Source: Pyrenophora tritici-repentis
Taxonomy: Eukaryota; Ascomycota; Dothideomycetes; Pleosporales; Pleosporaceae
Direction: 5' to 3'
DNA: 64,000 bases
Assembly (NCBI RefSeq): GCF_003171515.1
Contig: NC_089391.1
Span: forward strand, 3,100,001 to 3,164,000
Positions 55,081 through 64,000 of this stretch are shown here, piece by piece. How positions within the stretch are numbered: position 1 is the first letter of the stretch; the number at the start of each line of letters is the position of its first letter. Made by a program: the position numbers and the translations under genes. Under the pieces are notes generated by a model. The model was given only the letters and a program-made list of their open reading frames with translations, was not told the DNA's origin and did not search any database.

Positions 55081-55996
55081 ATGTCGGGTAGTTATGCAAG
55101 TATTGATAGTGTGAAATGTCGGCGGACACTACTGCTCGCAGGACGATCCTCTGAAAACACCCCCTGGCAAAGAAGCAAGCAATAAACGAGGTAGCTCACT
55201 TGACTCGTCTTAAACATTCACACATAGTCGGTGTGATTGGTACATATACGCTGGGTAAAGAGCTATCTATATTGATGTATCCTGTGGCGGACTATAACCC
55301 CCAAGATTTCCTCCGACAACATTGCGAAGAACGCGACCGAAGAAAGCATTCCTCAATATTTAGCTTGATGATACGGTCTTTTGAGTGTCTCGTCAGTGCT
55401 ATTGTATTCACAAGCAGTTGATCAAATACATGGATGTCAAGCCTCAAAACATCCTTGTTCGAAGACAGATGGATAATACAGCTCTCACATATACCAAGAC
55501 CTCCACGTATCAATCTATATTACCGACTTTGGAACCTCACGCTTGTATGAAAAGACGTGGAAACCGACTGACGAACAAGCTTTGCTCGAAAATATGTGCC
55601 GGTCGAGGTTGTAGAGGAAGATATACGAGGATTTCCGGCCGATATATTCTCTCTCGGCCGTTTTTTTTGGAGATAGCTGCATACATCTGTGATATTAGGC
55701 CTCCGGAAGCTGCCGAGAGATCAGTGCAGGACCATCTGCAGGGACTTCTATACGCTAGTACACCGAGACGACCATGGTATTACGCCAACATCGATCGCAT
55801 TGATCAACACATCAGTTCGAGCAAATGGCCTGGCTATTTAGAAAGATCAGTTCTACCCCAAGATACATTCAGATTCATTCGATCAATGATAGCGGATGAT
55901 CCACAAGCACGTCCAGAAGCAAAGACGCTGTGCATCCACTTTACGCCGGGAGCGTGTTATCTACAAGAGCCTTTGCCATTCGAAGCCACGAAGTAA
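55081..55996 (+). pseudogene. Protein kinase pseudogene
   Basis: Fragments of a Ser/Thr kinase in changing frames. N-lobe: LAKKQAINEVAHLTRLKHSH then IVGVIGTYTLGKELSILMYPVADYN (55155-55290). Catalytic loop: KYMDVKPQNILVR (~55425-55465). DFG and activation segment: ITDFGTSRLYEKTW (~55520-55560, another frame). Then VEEDIRGFPADIFSLG (~55615-55660), and an open C-lobe, LEIAAYI to IRSMIADDPQARPEAKTL, to a stop at 55994-55996. At least three frameshifts separate these in conserved order, and the glycine loop is not recognisable. The family resembles fungal kinases often found in accessory regions. Confidence 0.7.
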
Positions 55997-56350
55997 CGGT
56001 CCGAAAAGAGAGCACCCTCAAGGTATCTGGATAGCAGGCCAGTTATTCCTTCCATTGCGAAACACGCGATCAGCGCTAGGACGCCTCATATGATGCTGTA
56101 TCTCTGTTGTGAAGAGTAAAGGATGGTCATTAGTGTAAACCAACGCTGGTGTGTTTGCATGTCTGATAACAAATCCCGTTCTACTAATAGCAACAATGGA
56201 ATGAAAGAAGTTGTCACCGCCTGTTTGTGAAGACACGTGCATACTTCTTCGAACATTCTCGCAGCGTACCTACATCTACTCTCCAGCATACCTACCAAGT
56301 GGGACACCTTACTTTGCGCGACTCTCGAAATTAACAGTCGCGACCTCACC
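55997..56350. other. Intergenic region upstream of membrane protein gene
   Basis: 354 bp. The next open frame extends back to a GTG at 56237, but the first ATG with good context is at 56351, so this is promoter and leader. Confidence 0.4.
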
Positions 56351-58747
56351 ATGGCAACCATAATTCTCATGATATTAATTGTTTTCCTTCCTGTCGCAAT
56401 AGGAGTAGGTATAGCATACTTTGGCTACAACGAATACAAAGCCCGGCGCTTTGCAGCCCCAGACGTGGAGCAAACACGATATATCGAAAACACTCCACAG
56501 AGAAAGTGGCAGGAAGTGGATCTCGACGACGTCGCACTGCCTGAGAAGCAGTACCATAGTGGTCAGTGGTACGGATCTCCCGCTATAGTATCTATAGACA
56601 TCGCGCCGGTCGCAAAACCGCTACCCAGCAGCCCTTATCTCGAGTTTACGGGTGGAGAGGGACTAGTCAGTCCTCCCGGGCGAGTCTTTCTCTCTACGAA
56701 TGAAGAAAATGAAGGGCTGAAGGGGCGGAGTAGGGAAGTTGACAGGTTTCATGAGCAGGAGATCCATGGATGCAAGCCGTGGGACTTTGAAAAAGATGGC
56801 TATGGTAAATCGGCAGCTCAGCAACCTGAAGTTCAGTGCCCAAAGCCGATAAGAGCGATTACCATGAAACCAAACCCTGAACCTGCGAATACAGCGTATG
56901 ATGCAGAACAAACAGCTGCTTCGGACATCTGGGATAAGATCGATAAGGGTGAGGTATCAATTTCGAGACGAAAGCCAGAAAGGAAGTCGCGGAAGCCATT
57001 AGTTCCTATTGGACCTCGCAACACCGCGATGACTGACAAGAATGACATGGAAGGCGTTGATCTCAACAGCACAAAACTATGCGCAAACAGGGAAGGTCCT
57101 GCATCATCGGTGGTCACTGTCGTCGACACCAACAATGTAAATATTCAACTTCCAGTATACTACGCCAAACGCAAAGCCAGCATCGACCCCGTTGCTACGC
57201 CGATAATAGAAGGCGATCGAGCAGCAGAAATGCGCCGCAAGATGGCCGAAGCGAAGAAACAGAGGGCAGAACGGCAGAAGCAAGAGGAGGAAAAGCAGTT
57301 ACGTGAAGAAGAGCGCAGGCGGGTACGGGAACAGGAAGAACGGGAAGCGGAAAAGATACGTGCAGAGGAAGCTCAAAAGAGGGAATATGAGGAGAGACAA
57401 CGAGCACTCATACCGCCAAACCAGCCTGAACCCACACCCGAAAACATCAGTGATCCAACTTCTAGCCAACCTCAACGCCGCTCCTCGAAACGCCGTTCCA
57501 ACGTGTCCACCTCTTCATCCACAAGCCGCCCCTCCACATCCTCCATATCCAGTCAAGACCCCCCCTCCGCCCGTCGTACCAAACGCGCCAACACCATCGC
57601 AGCCGACACACTCAAGCCGACCACCGCCCGCTCGATTCTCACTTCAAAAGCCCCACAAAGCATGAGTATGACAGAAAACCCACGCCCGGATTTTAACCCA
57701 AAGATGCCGTCTATTATTGAGAGCGTACGACCAGATAGCCATGGCTCCGTTGGCAGTGGTAGTAGCGAAAATGGTGGTAGTAGAGAAAATAAAGACGCAA
57801 AGCGACGATCTAGTTCATCCAGCTACTCTGCTAGATATAATGGTGGACGACGGATGTCCCAGGATGCAGGTGCAGGTGTGCTGGATGAGTGCTATGAGGA
57901 AAACAGGGAGGATACACGATATAACGCTAGGTTCGAGAAGCGGGTTAAGCACAGTGGGACACGACGCTCTTCCTCCTCATCTTCTTCATCACAGACACCA
58001 GCTCGGCGCGCATCAGCTTCCTCGAGCAGAAACGACACCACAGATACTAAGAGGAGGCGCAGTACCACGTCCCGTTCCTCCACTTCCAGCTCCGTGGTTG
58101 CTGAGCGCGAAGCCGCAGATCGCAGGCCGTCTATGACCTCGGAGGCTTTGAGTAAGTTTGCCAAAGGGGTTTCAAGGTGGGATAGCACTGATTCGGGACG
58201 ACGGCAATACAGCCACGAGCCCGAGGAGAGGAAAAGCAACACGCTGGGCTTGCATGGAAGGCACGTACAGAGGGGAGACGAGGTGGCTTGTGAGACTGAA
58301 AGCTCGAGTGAGGAGGGAAGTAGTGATAAAGATGAGGGTTTTGAGGATGAGCATGAGCATGAGGCTGATCCGCCGAAGTTACGAGGAGGGGCTGGGAGTC
58401 AGACGGGTGGGACGGAAACGGAGAGTGAGAGAGATGGTGAAAACGCTGGATATAACGAAGACCGACACTCTGGCACTGATTGCATGCACGCTTCGCGTTC
58501 AGAAGACTGGCGTTTCGACCACACGGAAGAAGAGCAGGAGAATGAACACTCAGGAGACAATCGTTCGGAAGATGAGCATACGGACACTGAGCATTCAGAA
58601 GCCCAAAATTCCGACAATGAGCACACTGACCGCTCTGGAGATGAGCACTCTGGCGATGAGCACTCAGAGGGCGACACTGACAGCAATGGCGATGATCGAG
58701 ACGAGTATTCAGACTCTGAGTCAGACTCTTCTTCTGCATCTGCCTAG
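56351..58747 (+). CDS. Single-pass membrane protein with acidic His/Ser-rich tail
   Basis: Function not recognised; 798 residues, one exon. The start (CACCATGG) has ideal context and leads directly into one transmembrane segment (MATIILMILIVFLPVAIGVG, then IAYFGYNEYKARRF), suggesting a signal anchor with a basic cytosolic flank. A moderately conserved-looking stretch follows (RKWQEVDLDDVALPEKQYHSGQWYGSP). A charged coiled coil lies at about residues 295-365, then Ser/Arg-rich disordered sequence (RSSSSSYSARYNGGRR, TRRSSSSSSSSQT). The last ~90 residues repeat DEH/EHS/EHT units and end DSESDSSSASA. Very low complexity; possibly a scaffold, but this is a guess. Confidence 0.75.
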   Translation: MATIILMILIVFLPVAIGVGIAYFGYNEYKARRFAAPDVEQTRYIENTPQRKWQEVDLDDVALPEKQYHSGQWYGSPAIVSIDIAPVAKPLPSSPYLEFTGGEGLVSPPGRVFLSTNEENEGLKGRSREVDRFHEQEIHGCKPWDFEKDGYGKSAAQQPEVQCPKPIRAITMKPNPEPANTAYDAEQTAASDIWDKIDKGEVSISRRKPERKSRKPLVPIGPRNTAMTDKNDMEGVDLNSTKLCANREGPASSVVTVVDTNNVNIQLPVYYAKRKASIDPVATPIIEGDRAAEMRRKMAEAKKQRAERQKQEEEKQLREEERRRVREQEEREAEKIRAEEAQKREYEERQRALIPPNQPEPTPENISDPTSSQPQRRSSKRRSNVSTSSSTSRPSTSSISSQDPPSARRTKRANTIAADTLKPTTARSILTSKAPQSMSMTENPRPDFNPKMPSIIESVRPDSHGSVGSGSSENGGSRENKDAKRRSSSSSYSARYNGGRRMSQDAGAGVLDECYEENREDTRYNARFEKRVKHSGTRRSSSSSSSSQTPARRASASSSRNDTTDTKRRRSTTSRSSTSSSVVAEREAADRRPSMTSEALSKFAKGVSRWDSTDSGRRQYSHEPEERKSNTLGLHGRHVQRGDEVACETESSSEEGSSDKDEGFEDEHEHEADPPKLRGGAGSQTGGTETESERDGENAGYNEDRHSGTDCMHASRSEDWRFDHTEEEQENEHSGDNRSEDEHTDTEHSEAQNSDNEHTDRSGDEHSGDEHSEGDTDSNGDDRDEYSDSESDSSSASA

Positions 58748-59810
58748 ACAAGAAATCACAGATGTAATATCGCACAAAATAACCATCTTCTTACCCAACC
58801 CGCTCCCTTTCAGCCTCAAGGCGGTGATACCCAACCCCGCCCTCATCGTTTTCATCTCGCTAGCTGGGGTTTCACTATTACCTTCTCTCGGCTTCCATCT
58901 CAATCTGAACCCTTTTTTGTGTTTATTCAATCAATCAGACAGTCCGCTCACTCACTCTCAGCCTCTCTTGATGGTTGCATCCCGCTTTCGTCGTTGTAAA
59001 CTCGATAGCTGAGCTTGGCCCTTCTGTTGTCGATTCCGTACCTAGCTAGTTAACCAAGTCACTAAGTTATCACTTAGATCCACGTGTCTCTATGGTGATA
59101 CTATACGTGTTACATACTGTGTCTACGTGCCACTTCACTCCCTTCACATCACGTCCCAAACCCCTCTTCACTCCACCCCTTCACTCCACCCCTTCACTAA
59201 CTCACTCACCCCCATCACCACCACAGGCACAAGCAAAAGCACACGCCCAAACACACATATATCAAACAAGTCATATCACATTCAAAATCAAGCATCACAA
59301 TCTATAATAACCCTGCTATGAAAACCCAAGCCAACCATAACACCCAAGAATGCAGAAAAAACACCGAGTAAGGGGAGATGTTCATACCATCATAACGATT
59401 TGTTGTTGCAAGAAAAGCAAAAAACGCCAGCACCAGAAGCCCACAGATACCTCCCGTTTGGACATTTGAACAAACAACGCAGCAACGCTAAAAGATAGAA
59501 GAAGAAGATGGAAGAAGAAGGGTAGAAGCTGTAGAAGGTAGAAGCGATAAAACATAAAAGGTATATAAGAAAGCTGAGCAGAGAGAGAATATGCACCCCA
59601 TCCCAATCAGAAGTAAACCCCTTCCAGCCTGCATATTAAAAAAAAATTGTGATATAATGTTCCCAGTCCCAAATTCCACACACGCGCTCGCTCATGTCGT
59701 CAACCCAGAAAGGAATGCCACCCCTTCTTCTTGTTATAAACAAAGGAAACAAAGATCTCAAAATAGAAAGATCCAAAACGAACGAATATGTGTCAGTCTC
59801 TCGATATCAA
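58748..59810. other. Convergent intergenic region
   Basis: 1.06 kb between the stops of the membrane-protein gene (plus) and kinase-like gene (minus). It contains a short CTTCACTCCACCCC minisatellite (about 59166-59201, 2.5 copies) and purine-rich GAAGAAG runs around 59495-59550. Probably 3' UTRs; no gene accepted. Confidence 0.45.
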
Positions 59811-62800
59811 TCAACTTTTTGGTCCTCGCGAACCGGTCATCGTACCAGTCTTCTTCTCCGTCTTATCGTCAGTCTTTTTCTCCGCCCTGTCCTCGTTCTT
59901 CTTTTCCGAGCTCTTCATCCCGTTGATCCCGTTCGCATTTCCATTCGTATTGCCGTTCATGCTGTTCCCATTCATGTTCTTACCCCCCTCTTTCTCTTTA
60001 TGTGTCTCCTTCTCTTTCTCCTTCTTCGCATTTCCATTCATGTTTATATTCCCACTACTACCACCATGCTCGCTTATATAAAAATCAATAGAATGGTCAA
60101 ATGCAATAGAATGCGACAAATAAGCCGAAAGATCGTTACTCGCCGATCTGGATTCTTCCTCTTCTTCGTCGTCTTCGCCCGCCGACATGTATTCATCGTA
60201 CAAGGGGTCGCGGGCTGCTTTTTTAGCTCGTGTGGAGGAGGTGGGGACGGTGTGCTTGCGCAAGGCGTCTTTCGAGGGTGATGTTGGTTTTCTCACGGGT
60301 GGTGAGCTGGATTTTGGTTTCGGTTTCGGCGTCGTGGTAGTGGAGGAGGTGGTTGACTTGGTTTGTTTGGGTGAGGGGACGGGGTCGGTGGGTGTGACCA
60401 CGTCCATGGAGTCGACGGCTTTTGGGATCGTTTGGGTGGTGTCGGGGATGAGGATGCTGCGCGGTCGGATCGTGGTATCGGAGTTCTTCTCTTCTAGCCC
60501 CTTGTTTTCTACGTCGGTTACACTGAGTACGTTTGTCGGACCTACGCTGGGTAATGGCAGTGGAAGCATCGAGCTGGTAGATTGTCCCTCTGTCTTCCTT
60601 GGCGTTGCGGGTAGGGTGAAGATGGGTATTGGCTCGGTCTTGCTTTCCAGCTTGCCATTGATACTCTCACCAAACATTGTACCATCCTTCTCGTCCCAAA
60701 GCCGCTCGTCTATCCTCGGATCTTCCTCTGGTGAAAGAGAAAAGTCTTTGATACTTTCGTCGAGACTGCGCTCGCTTTCATACGAAACGCGTTCGGGTTC
60801 TCCAAAGCCGGAATCTTGATGTGGAGGCATGCGATACCCCTGCCCAAGCATAAAGGAATTGCCGACTCGTCTTGTATTTGGGGGAAGATCGAAAATAGAG
60901 AAACTTGTGCTCACTCGTGATGGTGGATTAGTGCTCGTCGCAGAAGAGTCCACCGCCACGTCGTATTCGAGATTAGCTAATTCCGCTGGTTCGGGCATAT
61001 GGGGCTGCTGACTGTCGTAGTAGTAGTCTGGAGTCTCGATTCGTTCCGGTTCTTCCCGACGTTGCGGCGGCGGTGGAGGTGGCTGCGTTTGCGCAAGGTG
61101 ATGTACGCGATCACTGAAACTGGCCTTGGTATCCACGTCCCGGGAGTTGCCCCTTTCAGATGGTTCCTGCAAGCTGTTTGGTAAAGATGGCGGCTCGATA
61201 GGTTGAAGACCACCAGGCATCGACAAGCCCAGCGGCGCATCATCAGATGGCTTGCTTCCCAGAAACGAGTTGTCCATGTCGCTTGGCGGACTTGTGATGC
61301 AAATGTCTTTCACTTCTTGATTCCCGAAATCACGGACATCAATGTCGCAACCTCTCTGGACCAGCTTGGTGTCCCCATCAACATACACCTGCTCCCACCT
61401 AGTCTCCCTGCTAGCTGGCAGACTTGCAAGCTCGTTCTCGAGTTCCGAATCATCAAGAGACATTACAGATCGGTGACCAGGGTAGGGCGAACAGTCACTC
61501 CGCCTATTTCTATCACTCATGCCCAAAGGACCTGGCGAGCGTCCGCGTTCATGGTGGTTGTTCGGTATGATGTAGGAGCCGGAGGATGCGGGGTATTCGG
61601 TGCGCGCTACGTGAATCTCTTCAAACGATGATTGCTGTCTCGAATGGCGACGGTGATGTGATATATCCTCCAGATCCACGGCTGTCCGAGGATCAATATA
61701 CTCCTTGTCGCTCCGATGTGTGGAAACGCTATCTCTTACAGCGGCCTTGGGCTTGAATTCGTAATCCATATCCTCAGGGAACCATTTGAGAAGAGTTGTT
61801 GCGGATGGCCGTGCTCGCGGTGTATCACTCAAACATGCTCTGATGATGTCGCGGAAGTATACTGGGACGTCAGTTCCCGGGCGGTCGAGAGATCGAACAA
61901 GTGGTCGTGGTTGGCGCTCCGGTTCATCCTGCTGTTCTGCTAGCGCCCACAGAACCATACCAAGCTGGTAGAGATCTGACTTGACTCCTATGTATATTGA
62001 TATACGCTGGCCGCTCTCGATGAGCTTGGCCAGTTCCGGGGGTTCCCAGCCGACAGGGCATCCCCGACGGTTAATGTCGATAATCTTGGCATTGTCGTCA
62101 TTGTCAATAACAATGTTTGATAGCGTAAAGTCGCCCTGTACAAATCCAGCTTCATGGATCTCAGAAAGACCTTCGATGATTTGTCGTGCCCACCGCTCGC
62201 GGCGTGCCCAATATAGCTGTCCGGTTGGCTTGAAGTCATAGATCATGTCTACCAGCGCGCCTTGCTCAGCATAGCTAATCAGCAACCCCTTGATGAGCTC
62301 ATTCTGCTCATCAACAATGACACCTTCAAATCTAATCACAGATTTGGACTCTTGCAGGCTGACCAGAGCATTGATCTCATACAAAAACTCCTCAACGGCG
62401 TCCGGACCGGGTATCTCCTTTTTGATATACGTCCTGTTGTTGACAGAAACCTTGTACACAAAGCCAGAAATATGCGAGTCAAAAGATACGGCGTTCTCGC
62501 GGAAGCGCTTACAATCTAGATGGTCAATCGAAGACGATGCCGGATACGGGATAATCTCATTTACATCTTCAGTCACATGGACATGGAGGCGACCATCTGC
62601 AGTCTCCAGCTTGAGGTTCGTCACGGTGTCATAGAACTGAATGGCCGGGAGCGAGTCACGGATGGCTTCGTAGATGCGGGAGCTCTTGTCGCGTTGGTAG
62701 TGGAGCGTCTTGAGATCGGCCTCGAGCGAGTCTGGCTCCAGATGGCGGTAGTCGCAAGACACGGTCACTCTCCGCCACCTGTTTGGCTCTTCAGCAAATG

Positions 62801-63665
62801 TGACAAAGAACTTTTCGCGGTCCGACATGTCGCGGAAGTGCATGCTGAGGTTCAGGATCCACTTTGCCTCGAGCTCCTCCTGCAACCGGTCATGGTCAAT
62901 GTCTTCACCCGAGTGATGTGAGCCGTGCTCGGAAAAGGCTTCTGCCACTTCTAGCTGCGGCGGAGGCGGAGGCGGTGGCAGTTCCATGGGCATTTCCATG
63001 TCCATGATGCCTGCACACATGTAGTCTTCTTCCGACTCTTCAATGCCGTAGTCGACCTGGCGCGCGCCTGCGGGTATATTGGAATCTGGCCCTCCGCCTA
63101 TGGTGCGCTCCTCGTCGCGTTCCATTTTGCGCTCCACCTTGGGTTCCGGCTCTGGTGGCGGCTCCCTTGGGGCACTGGCTTCGCGTGGACTGAGGAGGTC
63201 GGGCGCAGACACGGACGGGACCGATTGTGGCGGCGGAGAGAGTTCTCGCTTTGATTTGGGGATATCTCGTGGCCGCGTCAGCGTGTCAAGGTCGACCGAG
63301 GCGGCTCGTCGCTGTTCGCCTTCGTTGGGCACCTCGAGCAGCTTATCTCGCTTCTCGCTCTGTAGCCTCTTGAACGTCAGCGGCCTAGGCAGCCCCGGTA
63401 TAACCTTCCTGCTGCCTCGCCTGCTCAACAGCCCGCCACTCGAGTGCGGCCTGGCATTCTCCTTGTTGCCGTCCTCAGCCTTCTTCTCCGCCTTGACGGG
63501 CGATGGTGGTGGCGGCTCCTGCTCTTCCTTCTTCAACCACGAGCCAATCTTTTGCAGGTTGAGGCGCTCCCACATGCTGCTATGCTTGCCGACTTCTGTA
63601 CGCGCGCGCTGTCTGCTGCGACTCCTGCTCGAATCGGCATTGTTGTCTGCCGACAGCAGCGCCAT
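59811..63665 (-). CDS. Large atypical protein-kinase-like protein
   Basis: 1284 residues, one exon; ATG at 63665 (upstream extension begins with TTG). Residues 1-270 are disordered and Pro/Ser/Glu-rich with a polyproline run (LPPPPPPPQ). A region at ~275-390 (RWRRVTVSCDYRHLEPDSLE, RIYEAIRDSLPAIQFYD) precedes a kinase-like fold at ~395-680. Lys in TYIKKEIPG (415/416), Glu in EEFLYEINAL, FVQGDFTLSN with D512 and Asn in place of HRD, and D530 in DIN in place of DFG. The Gly-rich loop is absent. SDLYQLGMVLWAL and PRARPSATTLLKWF follow as C-lobe. The long disordered C-terminus ends in MNGN repeats and a Lys/Glu tail. Either an active atypical kinase or a pseudokinase. Confidence 0.8.
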   Translation of the reverse strand: MALLSADNNADSSRSRSRQRARTEVGKHSSMWERLNLQKIGSWLKKEEQEPPPPSPVKAEKKAEDGNKENARPHSSGGLLSRRGSRKVIPGLPRPLTFKRLQSEKRDKLLEVPNEGEQRRAASVDLDTLTRPRDIPKSKRELSPPPQSVPSVSAPDLLSPREASAPREPPPEPEPKVERKMERDEERTIGGGPDSNIPAGARQVDYGIEESEEDYMCAGIMDMEMPMELPPPPPPPQLEVAEAFSEHGSHHSGEDIDHDRLQEELEAKWILNLSMHFRDMSDREKFFVTFAEEPNRWRRVTVSCDYRHLEPDSLEADLKTLHYQRDKSSRIYEAIRDSLPAIQFYDTVTNLKLETADGRLHVHVTEDVNEIIPYPASSSIDHLDCKRFRENAVSFDSHISGFVYKVSVNNRTYIKKEIPGPDAVEEFLYEINALVSLQESKSVIRFEGVIVDEQNELIKGLLISYAEQGALVDMIYDFKPTGQLYWARRERWARQIIEGLSEIHEAGFVQGDFTLSNIVIDNDDNAKIIDINRRGCPVGWEPPELAKLIESGQRISIYIGVKSDLYQLGMVLWALAEQQDEPERQPRPLVRSLDRPGTDVPVYFRDIIRACLSDTPRARPSATTLLKWFPEDMDYEFKPKAAVRDSVSTHRSDKEYIDPRTAVDLEDISHHRRHSRQQSSFEEIHVARTEYPASSGSYIIPNNHHERGRSPGPLGMSDRNRRSDCSPYPGHRSVMSLDDSELENELASLPASRETRWEQVYVDGDTKLVQRGCDIDVRDFGNQEVKDICITSPPSDMDNSFLGSKPSDDAPLGLSMPGGLQPIEPPSLPNSLQEPSERGNSRDVDTKASFSDRVHHLAQTQPPPPPPQRREEPERIETPDYYYDSQQPHMPEPAELANLEYDVAVDSSATSTNPPSRVSTSFSIFDLPPNTRRVGNSFMLGQGYRMPPHQDSGFGEPERVSYESERSLDESIKDFSLSPEEDPRIDERLWDEKDGTMFGESINGKLESKTEPIPIFTLPATPRKTEGQSTSSMLPLPLPSVGPTNVLSVTDVENKGLEEKNSDTTIRPRSILIPDTTQTIPKAVDSMDVVTPTDPVPSPKQTKSTTSSTTTTPKPKPKSSSPPVRKPTSPSKDALRKHTVPTSSTRAKKAARDPLYDEYMSAGEDDEEEEESRSASNDLSAYLSHSIAFDHSIDFYISEHGGSSGNINMNGNAKKEKEKETHKEKEGGKNMNGNSMNGNTNGNANGINGMKSSEKKNEDRAEKKTDDKTEKKTGTMTGSRGPKS

Positions 63666-64000
63666 CTTCTGGGTAAACGTCAACGGCCGCGTCCGTCGCT
63701 CAGCTCACACCCAGCCTTCTTAACCCCCTCTACCAGCCTTCACGGTGCGGAACAAGGAGCACCCAGGCGGGGGAGGTTGCTAGTCGGTTTCGATATCGAT
63801 TGGATTGGTGCTATCGATTTGGCGCCGACTGCATGCTGTGTCGTCGTGTGTCACCGTGGCTTCCCGCATCCATCGATCTCGGTGCAAAGCCCAGTGGCGC
63901 ACAGCTCTTGCCTCTTCTTTTTTGCCCTCACCCTCGGTGGTCAGCAAAATTTTAGCAATTTTAATCTTTCGCCCGCAGAAAACAACAAAAAAAATCCCGC
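63666..64000. promoter_or_regulatory. Promoter and leader of the kinase-like gene
   Basis: 335 bp at the right edge, upstream of the minus-strand kinase-like start. The distal part is AT-rich (63940-64000) with no other open frame. The window may cut the promoter. Confidence 0.45.

Noticed and set aside
1..64000. tRNA, rRNA or CRISPR features
   Set aside because: No tRNA-like A/B box pair with cloverleaf, rRNA segment, or regularly spaced identical repeats was found by eye.

Overview
The window looks like nuclear DNA of a filamentous ascomycete, most probably a Dothideomycete of the order Pleosporales. The evidence is the many short introns (46-70 bp, GT...AG with CTAAC/CTGAC-type branch sites), about 50% GC, and typical fungal families: a BBC1-type SH3 protein, MRP51, an ACC-synthase-like aminotransferase, HET and DUF7924 families, and a CBM18 chitin deacetylase. 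No bacterial features, tRNA, rRNA or CRISPR were seen. Species assignment is inference.

Layout. 1-7.9 kb is gene-poor: a degraded ~170-200 bp tandem repeat lies at the left end, and two inverted copies of a short B-box/T-run repeat (SINE-like) lie at 3.1 and 5.1 kb. 7.9-10 kb holds two tandem paralogous genes of unknown function, one with an intron and one without. 10-13.3 kb holds a DHA1-type MFS transporter and an unknown acidic-tailed protein, both on the minus strand. 13.6-14.5 kb is intergenic and packed with about ten strong inverted repeats.

15.8-31.3 kb is a housekeeping block: BBC1 (actin patch, with a 33-nt microexon) divergent from RTR1/RPAP2 (CTD phosphatase), MRP51 (mitochondrial ribosome), a coiled-coil/low-complexity protein, and an RNase D-like exonuclease-HRDC protein whose first catalytic glutamate reads as glutamine. 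32-42 kb is more accessory: a secreted FAD-linked (BBE-like) oxidase, a HET-domain pseudogene with its middle deleted, a BTB-like protein, a C2H2 zinc-finger protein, and an eight-exon ACC-synthase-like PLP aminotransferase.

42.5-51 kb contains RAD4/XPC. Just downstream is a complete hAT transposon (46454-49557) with 19-bp terminal inverted repeats, an 8-bp target duplication and an open transposase frame. It sits inside an already decayed DUF7924-family gene. 52.9-64 kb contains a chitin deacetylase with three CBM18-like modules, a frameshifted protein-kinase pseudogene, a single-pass membrane protein with an acidic His/Ser-rich tail, and a large atypical kinase-like protein on the minus strand.

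The genes do not form one pathway. Conserved core genes alternate with islands of decayed, transposon-hit or lineage-restricted genes. Exon boundaries were derived by hand from splice signals, frame continuity and family resemblance; none was tested against transcripts.
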